DNA of 64,000 bases from Tetracentron sinense (taxonomy: Eukaryota; Streptophyta; Magnoliopsida; Trochodendrales; Trochodendraceae): contig CM026557.1 of the NCBI GenBank assembly GCA_015143295.1, positions 38,015,965-38,079,964 of the forward strand. The letters are read 5' to 3'. The position numbers were made by a program, and so were the translations under genes. Positions 11,409 through 22,104 of the stretch are shown here, in pieces. The notes under the pieces are model-generated. The model did no database searches. It had not been told where the DNA came from and saw nothing but the letters and a program-made list of their open reading frames with translations. Each line of letters starts with the position of its first letter. The stretch's first letter is position 1.

Positions 11409-11892
11409 CTAGCGGGCAGCACGTGCGATGCACTTGAGAGAGGGGAAGGGGAGAGAGATTGGGAAGATGGACTCTAGTGAGAAAATTTTAAAATTTTTCA
11501 TTATAAAATTGTAACTTATAGATAGGGTAATTAGTTGAAACTATCTCATAACACATGTTTCTATTTTTTTTCTTGAAAAGTAGTTACAATGTAGAGAATG
11601 TGTGCCTTTTTGTTGAAAGACCAAAAAGAGATCGAGCATGAGAGAAAATAAGGATAAGAATTTGAGGGAAGTCATGGAGATATTGAGGGATTATTGTTAG
11701 TTATAATTGATATTATTTCAATACCCCCACTAACTTTTCTTATGTAAAATAAGATAACATAATATTTTTTTTTTTATATATAGAATTATGAGCAAAATAG
11801 GAAAAATATAAAAGATTTGGGACTTATTAGGAATATTAAAAAAAAAATCAATTAACTTTTTAATCCCATTTCTCTCATTATAATAGTAGAGA
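11409..11892 (-). mobile_element. Mini-Helitron, 484 bp, non-autonomous
   Basis: Minus-strand 5' end TCTCTACTATTATAATGAG at 11892 and 3' end GCACGTGCTGCCCGCTAG at 11409. The termini match those of the 10422-10627 copy, with the same hairpin (one mismatch in the stem). Host bases are A and T at the ends. The larger size reflects different internal filler. Confidence 0.85.
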
Positions 11893-12599
11893 TATATTTT
11901 TATTGGGGTTTATTTTTTAATATTAATGATAATATAATCTAGTAAAAAAATCAGTTTTTTTTTGTTTGTTTGTTTAAATGAGTTTTTGTTGAGTATGGAT
12001 TAGCGACAACTCCCGTGTTGTAGCTAAAAAAGGCGCATGCTGTTGGGAGTCTTGGGATACTAATTAAAATACAAAAAATAATTAAAGAGCAAAGGCATTT
12101 TTTTTCTTAATCAACAATAGAGACAAAAGAGAGAAGGAAACCAAACCCAAACCTGTTCTTTCCGGGGCGGAAACAAACCCACTTGTATCGACCATCGATT
12201 TGTTCATGAACGCTGATTGCGGAAGTGCCGCAATAGTGCTCTAGTTCGATCCAAAGGATCCTTTATGTATGAAATTAAATTTCTGCAGATTTGATGCTTC
12301 GATTCTTATTCAGATTCCAATATTCTCATGAAATTACATCTTCGGCTTAGATATTGGTGAGATAATCAAATTCTACAATCACGTTCGGTTGTTGGAAGTA
12401 ATCCACTTTTATATATGAATTATAAATAAATTATACTTTCAAGAATTATAAACAAACTATACTTCTATTAATATTTTAATAGGCATAGTATGTTAAAAAA
12501 TTAATATTTTTAATTAAAGGATATTTATGTCCAAATAAGGTTTAGTATACTCCTTATTCTTTTATTAGTAGAATGATATGTGTAAATAATTTAAATTAT
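11893..12599. other. Intergenic, no gene seen
   Basis: AT-rich. A moderately GC-richer patch at 12140-12260 has no sustained reading frame. Confidence 0.5.
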
Positions 12600-12835
12600 C
12601 TATGGTTATAACCGGACTCCAAGGAGTCCGGTTACACCCAATGGTCAATATGTGTCCCTTTTAATACCTTTTAACTATGGTTAAGATTTACTAACCCTTA
12701 GGATTCAACATCAAACCTTGTTTTTTAGAAAAAAAATATTAAAATAATACTAACTCTAAAGGTTAAATTTGTTAACCAAAGTTTAAAGAGGCTCTTGGTT
12801 GTAACTGGACTTCTTGAGTTCCATTACAACCATAG
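12600..12835. mobile_element. Fold-back MITE, 236 bp
   Basis: Terminal inverted repeats of about 41 bp: left CTATGGTTATAACCGGACTC and on, right (reverse complement) CTATGGTTGTAATGGAACTC and on, roughly 80 per cent identical by eye. The left arm contains its own perfect hairpin, CCGGACTCC AA GGAGTCCGG. No clean target-site duplication found; superfamily unassigned. Confidence 0.65.
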
Positions 12836-12985
12836 AGAATTTCAAGTCATATACATATATAAAAGTGTTATCCTTCAATAAGATTAATGAACTTGTTAAC
12901 CTTTTATCCGTACATTTTTTTAAAAAAAATCCTTCTATTATATAAGAGGATACTTTCATATTTTTGTAGTGAATAATTTATTAAA

Positions 12986-13163
12986 GAGAGGTGCTACCCT
13001 ACTATCAAGGCATTCCTACTTTCAGCTTTATGAGCTAACCATCTGTCTTTTCACGGTTAAAGCCTTACAATCATTGAAAAAGTGTGTACTTTAACAATAA
13101 AAATGGATAAATGATGGGCTCAGGTTGAAAGTAGGAATACCCTGAGTAGGGCTAGCACTCCTC
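12986..13163. mobile_element. Mutator-type MITE, 178 bp, with 9-bp target-site duplication
   Basis: Flanked by identical TTTATTAAA at 12977-12985 and 13164-13172. Inverted ends are GAGAGGTGCTACCCTACT on the left and, reverse-complemented, GAGGAGTGCTAGCCCTACT on the right, with similarity continuing through ATTCCTACTTTCA. A 9-bp duplication is typical of Mutator-like elements. No coding capacity. Confidence 0.8.
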
Positions 13164-13444
13164 TTTATTAAATGAAGGATAACAAAAAAATCAAAAAAAT
13201 ACCTCTTCTTTTCTCAAGCATTTAATGAATATCATGTAAGAATACTAAATTACCCTATTTTTAATGAGTTTTGTTTGTTTGTTAAATTTTAATGAAGTTT
13301 AATAATTAATATGGTACATTCATTAGAAATTATAGTTAGAGAACCCTCTAGATTCTTAACACTTAGCATGTCCTTTGGGAATTTGACCCTTGGGAATTCG
13401 ACCCTTAGATATCAATGTGTGTCTTGTGGCAAAAAAAAAAAAGG

Positions 13445-13830
13445 CTGTCAGTGTTTTAAAACTCGAAAACTCGACTCAACTCGGAAACTTGCTGAATAGA
13501 ATCAACTCGAAAACTTAGGTAAAACTCGTTCGAGTAATGATACCTAAAACTCGGACAAATATAATATTTTTCTAATACTATATATATGATATAAATTCAA
13601 AATTAATGATTAACATATATTAAACACATTCTTTTGTTTTGTATTTATACTTAAGAGTGAGTGAGGTTTGTTAAAAAAAAAAAAAAAAACATAATTTAAT
13701 CAATCGGTTAGGCAGTTTACTAAATTTTTTGTTTTTAAAAAAAATGCAACAACTTGGCCGAGTCGGGGCAAGTTACTCGGTTTTCAGTGTCAAAACCAAT
13801 TTTTGCCCCAAACTGAGTTTTAATACTATA
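13445..13830. repeat. Degenerate inverted repeat, possible MITE
   Basis: The left end GTTTTAAAACTCGAAAACTC and the right end (reverse complement ATTAAAACTCAGTTTGG) are loosely inverted, both rich in ACTCGG phrases. No target-site duplication seen. Confidence 0.3.
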
Positions 13831-13849
13831 GATCAAATGATTCTTAACC

Positions 13850-14065
13850 ATTCAACTAGACTCTAGTTTTTCAATATTAATTCTCAGAGTTCACTACACC
13901 TACCTATGTTATAAAATTAATTGATTTTTCAATCTTTCATCCGTTTGATTTTTTTTGTCACATGTCTCTCAAAAAGTTCATCTTGATATCCAATAATTGG
14001 ATTCAAAAACAAAAGTCATCTATCCTTTTTTTTTTCCTGGGGCTGTTCACTACGAGTTTTAGTGA
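13850..14065. mobile_element. Diverged MITE related to the copy at 39915-40310
   Basis: Shares CACATGTCTCTCAAAAAGTT, a T-run followed by CCTGGGGCTGTTCACTACG, and TTTTAGTGAGCGG with the later copy (CACGTGTCTCCCAAGAGG, AGGGGGAGCTCACTACATGG, TCTAGTGAAAGCC). Order and spacing agree. Boundaries approximate. Confidence 0.4.
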
Positions 14066-14149
14066 GCGGATGTATTATGTATAAATAAAAGCATAATTTG
14101 TTTAAAGTTCCAATTATTGCAAAATTGAATAGAATGCTTTAGTGGTATG

Positions 14150-14274
14150 CTAGGAAGCGCGGATACTTTGAAAATGGAAACGTACCCGTATCGCCATATC
14201 AGATACGACACTCTAAGGTAAAACTTAGCTATTTTTTATAATTTCTGCCGTATCGCCGTACCCGTGCTTCCTAG
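14150..14274. mobile_element. hAT-type MITE, 125 bp, with 8-bp target-site duplication
   Basis: Perfect 8-bp duplication GTGGTATG at 14142-14149 and 14275-14282. Inverted ends are CTAGGAAGCGCGGATAC and, reverse-complemented, CTAGGAAGCACGGGTAC. Length and duplication size fit a hAT-derived MITE. Confidence 0.82.
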
Positions 14275-14282
14275 GTGGTATG

Positions 14283-15650
14283 AGTGTATAAATTAGAAGT
14301 TCTAGTTGGTAAGTATTAGTCTCTAGAATTAATACTAACCCAACTAATCATGTTTTAGAATTTTCATTTTTTTAGTGTTTCAAAATAAATTTTGGGATGC
14401 CCACGTGCAGAGAAGGTTTTTTTTTTTTTAATTTTAAATTCGTCTTTTTCTAGTTTGAGGTATTAAAAGAAATGTAAAAATGTTTTCCTTAAAAAAAAAA
14501 ACAAGGATTGCTGCTACTCCCACAGATTGAGAGGGTTAATGATCAGAAAACCAAAGTCCAACCCTAAGAGCAAAACAATCAACCTCCAGCCTAACCCCAA
14601 TGTAAGCATCAACCCAAGTTGCTCATTACTCTCACCCAACCCTACTAGGAAAAGTTCACTTTGACTGTGGACTGACAAAGATCAATGGTGGGGATCCCAC
14701 AGTACACTAAAATGTGCCCTCCCATGATAACTTTTGGATCAAGAAGCAAAAGTGGGGCCCACACTAAGACCATTCTTGTATCCCTAATTTTTATTACAGA
14801 TAGTCAAAGCTCTAAGACTCTTTTTTCTTCTTGTAATCCCAACATAGTTAAACAAATAGAGCACTGATTAGGACATGTGAATGCCATTTCCCAAAGTCTT
14901 CTCCTTTTTTCTATCTATGGAGTTTCAAACTTTTGACAATATATACCATGATCACTTTACTAGTTGATAAGATACCCTTTTGAAAATCCTGGGAGAAACA
15001 GCTCAGATCTCCATGAAATAGAAGGCATGCAAACAAAACAAGCATGTTCTTCAAGGATTAGTTGGTGGTCGGAGAAAGGTAGGTGATGAGCTGCACAAAG
15101 ATAAAGGACTTTTAATAAATGGTGCATTGAATACCTGCTTTCAATTGCACTAAGGACTTGTCGGTCCTAGGGTTTTGATGAGTGGTTTTATGAGTTTTCA
15201 TTTCTCTGGGTTTTGAGTTGGTCTTTTTTGACTCTTTTGTGCATTAAAAGGTTTTTCTGATGTACCTTTTTGGTAGCTTGTGCGGACTTTTTTTTTCTTC
15301 TTTTTATCAAGGTTAGGGTTTGAGGAATTGTGGGAGGTTTTTTTTTTCGCCTTTCTATCAAGACCACGCTTGGGCCCAAACATGGAAAAAAGGAATGGAG
15401 TCTTGTAGGACTCGCATTATCTGTTCCTATACAGGGACAGGGCATGACCTGACTTCAAATCTTGGGATAGAGCAGGCAGTGGTTGACATTAGCACTAGCG
15501 TGCAGTAATAGCAGTCTAGTGCCTTATAGATAGGTTGCGGTCTGTGCCTAACCACCTTGTAAGTGTCCCTGTGAGGGCCACCAAAAAAAAGCATGTAAAA
15601 AAAGCAACGATAATGTTAATAGAGACTAGCAATTTTTATTTTTTTATGTG
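14283..15650. other. Intergenic, no gene seen
   Basis: Two short open frames (14685-14867, 15320-15508) show no conserved content. The segment 15380-15595, ending in CCAAAAAAAAG, could be an old retroposed piece but has no convincing RNA polymerase III boxes. A GTGGGGCCCAC palindrome lies near 14751. Confidence 0.45.
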
Positions 15651-15654
15651 TGGT

Positions 15655-16375
15655 AAGATTAGACATGTATTTGGGCAGAGCTAGGTTTTAACATGCTCAA
15701 GCTTGGTTTAACCAAGTTTGATCAAGCTTGAGCTCGAACTTGATTCAAGTATGAGTCAAGCTTGGGTTGGCAAGCTTTGACTTGAATTTCAGGATTATTT
15801 TGATTAATTTTATATGACTTAATAAAATTATTTATTATTAAGTAATATATATGAAACTATACAAAATTAATCTAATGATACACAAAAATCAGATTTGAGA
15901 ATAGTCCTTAATCCAGAATCAGAGAGTTAGAGTTCGGGTTTTTGCTTTTATCTTATCTTTTTTTTATTTTGGGTTGTTATTATTATCTCCTAAATTTATT
16001 TATTATAAATTAAGGTTTTTTGTCCCCGTGTAGTTAGTTGTCCCTCTTGTCATTAATAAAATCGATAGGGTTCTGCCTAACCCTCCTCCCCCATTGGCAG
16101 GCTTTTAAAAAAATATATATATACTATTATACATTAATATAAACTATATTACCCCAAAAAAAAAGTATATATATTTATATAATATTTCATGCCGAACCAA
16201 GCTCTAGACACGCCAAGCTTCAAGCCGATCTGAATCAACTAGAGCTCGGCTCATTTAACTGTCGAGATCAAATAAAAGTTTGGCTTGGTTGTTCAAGCTT
16301 GAAACACTAGCTTAAGCTTGGGTCAAACAAGCTGAACTGAGCCGAGCCAACTTGGCTTGAATCCAACCGTAGGTA
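15655..16375. repeat. CAAGCTTGAGC-rich non-autonomous repeat
   Basis: Both flanks (15690-15775 and 16195-16350) are crowded with CAAGCTTGAGC, GAGCTCGG and GCTCGGCTC phrases in mirrored arrangement around an AT-rich middle. This is the layout of the hAT-type element at 26421-27026. A sequence resembling a LINE 3' tail (TTGTCATTAATAAAATCG, near 16050) interrupts the middle. No target-site duplication fixed. Confidence 0.4.
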
Positions 16376-16399
16376 TAAATGATTTTTTAGGGTTATAAG

Positions 16400-16530
16400 G
16401 CATTGTTTATCTAGTGTTAGTAGTTAGGATTAGTAGATTAAGTTAGTAACTGATGAGTGAACCTTTTGCTTGTCACATTACCGAGAAAAGCTTTTGTTGC
16501 TGGGATTTGATCTTAGAACCATCATAATAA
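16400..16530 (-). mobile_element. SINE fragment, same family as 32690-32945
   Basis: On the minus strand: B-box-like AGATCAAATCC, then AAAAGCTTTTCTCGGTAATG, TGACAAGCA and GGTTCACTCATCAGTTACTA. The same order occurs in the copy at 32690-32945. The A-box end is not clear here. Confidence 0.45.
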
Positions 16531-16708
16531 TAGAAATGCTAATTTTTTAAATAGAGGCAAGTGTTTAGTAAGAAGGCTTTAGTTTTTGAATTAATTCGAG
16601 AGATGCTAATTTTTTAGCAGCTACTAATAAATGTCTGGCTTGCTTGTTCATTGTTTTTCACAAATGTTAGACACAATTGCAGAATTCAAATAAAATTTCA
16701 ATCTCTCA

Positions 16709-17720
16709 CAATTTTTTTTTTGTTAAGAATCTCTCACTATTGAAGTGACACTTGTTGTTTAACTTTCTCATTTTATGGTTGTTGCTTCAAGCCTTCAACT
16801 TAGTAATAAATGCAATCTACAAAAGCAATAACCGTGTCACTTTTATCAGCATTCCTTCTTTTTGAAAGATATATTTACTTGGATTAAAACTGAAAAACTT
16901 TTACATGTAAGGATTCTTCTGCAGGAGTGTGGATGAAGGATCCGAGCCTTCAAAGCATTTGACTCCCCACAGGATCTACCAAAACACACCAACTTATGCG
17001 CAAAACTATTTGTTAATCTGGGAACAAACCGAAACCGAAATTGTGGCACTGTTGTGATCTGGGCTTGTATATCAAAGATGATTGCTAGAATCTCCCAGCT
17101 TGGGGAAGCTTGGTTGTTTGTTAAGCATTCCACAATTGACAGAGCATCACTCTCTACAATTACTTGGGTCCAACCATTATTAATTCTCAGCTCTACTGCA
17201 TTTTTAATGGCCCTAGCCTCTGCAATCACAACCTTTCCGAAAGTAGCACCTTGACTAAATCCAACCAAAATCATACCTCTTGAGTTTCGAGCAATTGCCC
17301 CAAAGCCATTAGAACCATTTTGGAGATGTGAAGATCCGTCACAATTAATTTTAATCCAGTTTTCTTTGGGAGGGATCCACCTAACATTTAGAGTTTGAGA
17401 CTGAGTTGGAATTCGCCCTTGCTCTACCACACCACAAGATAAGGCTTCTTCCACTGTACTCATGGCTTGTCTAGCCACCACTGTAGGGAGATTGCAAGCG
17501 CCTTGAAAGGTAACTAAGTTTCGATTTTTCCATAAGGACCATGCTAGTGCTACCGAGACGGTGAGCATTAGAACTTGTTCCCACTTACATCGCAGCCTCT
17601 CGAGCCAAATTTCCCATCGCTCATGCATTGGAAGGTTGCCGTCCTCATTGATCCTGACCCCGAATGGAGTAGCGAACCACGTTGCTCTTGCAAACTCGTA
17701 ATCAAACAGTAAAACAAGGG
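16709..17720 (-). mobile_element. L1-type LINE 3' fragment with RNase H domain
   Basis: The minus-strand frame at 16846-17628 (260 codons, extending in coding sense up to about 17720 through EFARATWFATPFGVRINEDG) is the ORF2 C-terminus of a plant LINE. It contains a helical spacer (MHERWEIWLERLRCKWEQ) and then an RNase H fold from about residue 88: WIKINCDGSSHLQNGSNGFG, AEARAIKNAVE, VIVESDALSIVE and TNSFAHKL. The D, E and D acids are present in CDGSS, AEARA and ESDAL. The reading frame is intact over the fragment, so it is not very old. A T-run at 16709-16720 is the likely poly(A) tail. 5' truncated. Confidence 0.85.
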
Positions 17721-17885
17721 TATTATTTTAAGAACACCTTTCCCTGCTATACATTTAGAAATATCCCTCTTTTTCTGACTTAGGAATGAGCCCCTCTAAT
17801 TGAAATCCAGACTCTCCCTACAAAGCTCTTAAAAAAAAACATGGCTTCTCTTGTGCCCAGCCGTATTTGGCGCATTGAGTATCTA

Positions 17886-18201
17886 TTAGAGAATATAGTA
17901 AAAGTATTGTAATAAGGTGATTGAGATACACTATATCATTCAAGTGTATCTCATCACAATATTAGATTACCATTATATGGATTATATTGAATAGATTGGA
18001 TGATTTACAATGACCCTAAATGGGGTTTATATAGATTTAACAAGATAGAATTTATGGAAAGTAAATCAATCTAATCTAATCACACCTAAGCAAATCTAAT
18101 CTACCATTGATTGATGGTAATCTAATATTGTGATGAGATACACTTGAATGATATAGTGTATCTCAATCACCTTATTACAATACTTTTACTATATTCTCTA
18201 A
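17886..18201. mobile_element. MITE, 316 bp, with perfect 88-bp inverted arms
   Basis: The left arm 17886-17973 and right arm 18114-18201 are exact reverse complements over 88 bp (starting TTAGAGAATATAGTAAAAG), enclosing a 140-bp AT-rich loop. The flanks carry TATCTA on both sides (17880-17885 and 18202-18207), a 6-bp putative target-site duplication. No coding capacity. The perfect arms point to recent insertion or arm homogenisation. Transcribed, it would form a long hairpin. Confidence 0.88.
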
Positions 18202-18393
18202 TATCTATTGCCAAGCTCTTGCAAGATATGCAATTGAGTGAATATAATAATTAGTGTTTATTTTTTGAAGAGATCATGGGCATAGTTAGTAAATTTGAGT
18301 ATTATACCCAAACTAAACATGAATAAAACATATAATTTATTACTCGTATAATTCGTCATAAGATATAGAAACATTCACGAATTTCTTAAGAAA

Positions 18394-18744
18394 TGCTCCG
18401 TTTGTTTAGACATAAAATAGGGAAAAACAAATCAATAGATGGAAAATGTTAATAATGTGTATTTGTTTGTATGTAAAACCTTTCGTAGGTAAATAATTTA
18501 TAGAAAATGAACCACTTTTCCAAAAAATGACTTATATTTAAAAAACTCGTAAGTCATTTTGCCGCAAAATACCAATCTCTTTAAAAATATTTTAAAATTA
18601 CAAAAATACCCTTATTCATAATTTTATTTTTTTTTATTATTTAAAAAAAAAATTTCCTTAAAAAATTTCACATTTTGCCATAAAAACTTTTCATTCGCAA
18701 AGGATTTACGTCGTAAAATCATTTATGTGCAATTAAACAGAGCA
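18394..18744. mobile_element. Possible hAT-like non-autonomous element
   Basis: Inverted ends TGCTCCGTTTGTTTAGACAT and, reverse-complemented, TGCTCTGTTTAATTGCACAT. Internal mirrored CATTTTAC / CATTTTGCCG phrases. No clean target-site duplication. Confidence 0.45.
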
Positions 18745-19511
18745 TAAGGCACATTGTTCATGACTTAGTTGTGAATTATTCACGACTTATTCACGAATAA
18801 TACCTATAAGATTTTAAAAATAATCTAAGCATGTAAGGTAAGTTACTAAATCATTTTTCTTCTGTCTCACATTCGCATGCTAATTTAGTTTCTCTTGATT
18901 TATTTCTCTTACTCAATCCATAACCTTAAGTCTTTATCTCATCGGCTACAACGTCACTAGAAGTCGCCAGTGACAGTCCTGAAGTACTCACTGACCATTA
19001 TATCTCTCCTCATTTTTTTCCTCTTCCTAAATCTCTAACCCTTACTATTTCAAAGTTGTCATTTATCAGCCACCAATAGTGGAAGATTGAGTCTTTGATT
19101 GAACAAACTTTTCAATGCCAACAACCCTCATCTCTCAATCTCCTTTTTAAATGCTACTTTCTCTAATCTCAATCTATCACTACACTTTTTTTCTTCATTT
19201 TTTACAATTTGAAGTTAAATATTTAGCATCATCTGTTATAAATTTTATACATGCAAGTTTATATGTTTTGGCCGAATTTTTTAACGAATTATTGATTGTT
19301 GGCCCGAATTATTTTCGCACAACACTTTTGACATTCGGCGTTTTTCTACCGAATTTTTAAACGAACAATTGAATGACTACTTTGGATTATACCCGATTAA
19401 TTTCCGTACCTTTTTTTCTTTTTACCATATTCCGAATTACTAACTATGGTCATGAGATTGATAAACGGATAAACCATTTGACAGGTCTCACGTAGGAGAG
19501 CTACTATGCCA
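18745..19511. other. Intergenic, no gene seen
   Basis: AT-rich. The 69-codon open frame at 19151-19360 is Phe/Leu-rich with no domain and is not supported as a gene. Confidence 0.5.
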
Positions 19512-19519
19512 CTTGCCAA

Positions 19520-20372
19520 TAGGGATAGTAATGGGTTGTGTTGGGTCCAATCCAATCTGACCCAATGAGAATACCCTTCACTGAGACCACCCTATGGGCT
19601 CAAAAAAGCAATTCGGAACCCAATCCAGAACCCCTTAACTCTAAAGTATCATTATACCTAACCCATTTGAAATAAACAAGTCATTCATATTTTAAATTTT
19701 ATATATAACCACTAATAAATTAACTAAATTATGATTGTTAGTAAATTAAAATGATGGAACAAAATTCGTGTTGCTGACCTCATGGTTGGTTGACCGGTCG
19801 GGTTAGAAATTATTGACCCTAGGGCTGTTTGGCATCATTTTGAGGAGTGATTTTCTATTATTGGGGAATGAAAATTCGGAAATATCGTTTGGATGCTTAT
19901 GGAAGTGGAATGATTCCCCTAAAATCCATGTTTATGGAATAGAATTTTGGAAATAAAAAGAAATCACTTTTGATAATCAATTCTCAGAAATAGAAACGAT
20001 ACGACTCACCACCATCACTTCCCCACCCGCCATCACCTCAACTCCATTGAAGTATTTATCACCTGGATCGTAACAGCCACCCTCCCTCCCACCTCCGCCC
20101 TCGTGACCTCATCCCCCACCCACCACACACCCCTGCCCGCTACCACCCCAGCCCACACAACCACACCTTCACTGATTTACAATGGTCCAATTTTTTTTCT
20201 TTTTCATCAAAACATTATTTTTTGCTGTTTCTGTTCTTCATTATGGGCTCTAACGGACTGTTTCCAAAGGAATTATCCGCAGGGAGTGGATTAAGAGAAT
20301 CTAAAAATCTAGAAATTGTTTTATTCCTGAAAAACAGAGAATAACCAGAATTGATGCCAAACAGCCCCCCTA
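19520..20372. mobile_element. hAT-type non-autonomous element (outer), split by a second insertion
   Basis: Perfect 8-bp target-site duplication CTTGCCAA at 19512-19519 and 20373-20380. The left end is TAGGGATAGTAATGGGTT; the original right end ACCCTA lies at 19816-19821. The intact outer element would be about 300 bp of GGGTT/AACCC-rich sequence. It belongs to the common plant family with ends TAGGGNTG, like 30982-31401. Confidence 0.75.
19822..20367. mobile_element. Inverted-repeat element nested in the hAT element
   Basis: Inverted ends GGGCTGTTTGGCATCA (19822) and, reverse-complemented, GGGCTGTTTGGCATCA (20367). The flanks are CCCTA at 19817-19821 and 20368-20372, a 5-bp putative duplication that falls on the right end of the outer element. 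The middle is a C-rich stretch (20020-20160) without coding sense. A related end fragment occurs at about 20420-20500. Confidence 0.7.
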
Positions 20373-20380
20373 CTTGCCAA

Positions 20381-22104
20381 CAGTTACCCTCGCTGCATTA
20401 TTGTAACCCTCCAAATTCTAGGTAGTAATTTAGTATCCGTTCTATTCCCAGAGAATAGAGAATTATTCCTTAGGAGTGATGCTAAACGGGCCCTTAGGGT
20501 TTAGTAGAAATAGAGAAAAAAGTCAATAGATTATAAATAAAACTTATCAAATAGTGTGTATATATGAGGACATTGCACCCCACTTCTGATGAGGAAAGGC
20601 AAATAAGAATTTGAAGGGAAAAAAAAGACCCCGGAAAAAAAAAAAAGACAATGAAAAAGAGTAAATGGGCCCACAATTGCACCTTTCAAACTAAATGGGC
20701 CCTTGGCTTACCTTTCTATTTCTCTTAATTATGTCTCATTTTTTATTATTTTTTTGCTCCCCCGCAGGGACTCTATAAGGCGGTTTAGGTAGGCCCACCT
20801 AGTAGGCCCAAAATTTGGTGCCCTAGAGCAAGAATACTACGCTATCATGCGCGTGCAGGGATAAGAATCTGATCTAATCCCGCCGAAAGGTCACTCTTTC
20901 TCTGAGTCCACTCATCCTTAATTATAAGTAATTCCTACCAGTAAAAAAAAAAGGCATAGTCCAGAAGTCATATCAACAGAGTCACTCTAACCGTTGGATG
21001 CACTGACTAATGAATTAAGTTCCACATTAACAAAGTTCCAAGATCCTATTGTAAGCTCCCATTCAATAGGGCCACCGATCCAAGATCCGAATCAAAGAGT
21101 CAGAAATGATACAGGTAATTAAGATGTAATCAATTGAACGGTTCAGATCAAGAAGTCAGATCATATATGATGTAGGCAAGGATGATGAGCAAAGCCTCTA
21201 TTAGGTCATTAACATCAAATTTGATGCTAGATTCCACATATCTAATAATGACAAAACATTTCGTATATTTAAAAAAAAACAGAAATTAATATAAATTACC
21301 TTTCTTTTCCAATATTTAAAAAGTACTTCATATATTGTCTTTATATTAGAAATGATGGAATTTAAAATCCAAATTAGTGTTAGGTAGCTAATAGAAGATT
21401 TACCCATGAGTGTATTCCACAAAATTACTGATCTCTCTCTCTCTCTTTCTCTCTATCACTCTCTCTCTCTCTATGTATATACATATATATATATATATAT
21501 ATGCTTTTTTTTTTTAATGATGTAACAGGAGTATCATTTATCTAGGTTAGTAGCTAGGTTAAAAGTAAGTATCCGTTTCAAGATATATAATATGTAATTT
21601 TCTTTTTTTCCACTTTGCTTTTGCTTTAAACAAATCTCTCCTATAGAAATTAGAACATCTAAGGTTATTTAAAAAAATAATAGTAATAAAAAAATGACCA
21701 TCTCTAATTTAATTTCTTTCTTCTTCCTTAGGAGTTAGGACCTTGGCCATACTAAAAGAGAGCCACCCACAAGCTAGGCATTGTTCATTTAGAGAAACTG
21801 AGAAACTGCTAAAAACAGCAAAACCAAGATCATAAAATCAACAAAAAGTAACACCAACAACCCCATTAATGGAATTAATGTTCATGACAATTATCTGAAA
21901 CTTTTCTTGCTATATTTAACAAATAATTCTTCAGCAGATATCTAAACAAACTTTCATATACATTTGCCAAGATTGCTTGACACATTCCTGTGAACAATCC
22001 AGCAAAACCTCATTGCAAGCATCAAATATCAAGAACAAAGAAAGAAAAAAAAGATATAAAATAAAATCTCATAGCTTGAAAGAAATCAAGCCTGGTATCT
22101 CTAC
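20381..22104. other. Intergenic; CLE 3' flank and microsatellites
   Basis: No gene seen. Holds a fragment of the nested family (20420-20500), a (CT)n/(CTCTCT) tract at about 21430-21475 and a (TA)n tract at about 21480-21502. The part 21700-22104 is the 3' flank of the CLE gene; no canonical AATAAA was found on the minus strand close to the stop. Confidence 0.5.

Noticed and set aside
17886-18201. Stowaway or Tourist assignment for the perfect-armed MITE
   Set aside because: The flanking duplication looks like 6 bp (TATCTA), not TA or TWA, so the superfamily is left open.
20103-20294. Thr/Pro-rich 63-codon frame
   Set aside because: C-rich filler of a nested non-autonomous transposon; no conserved content.
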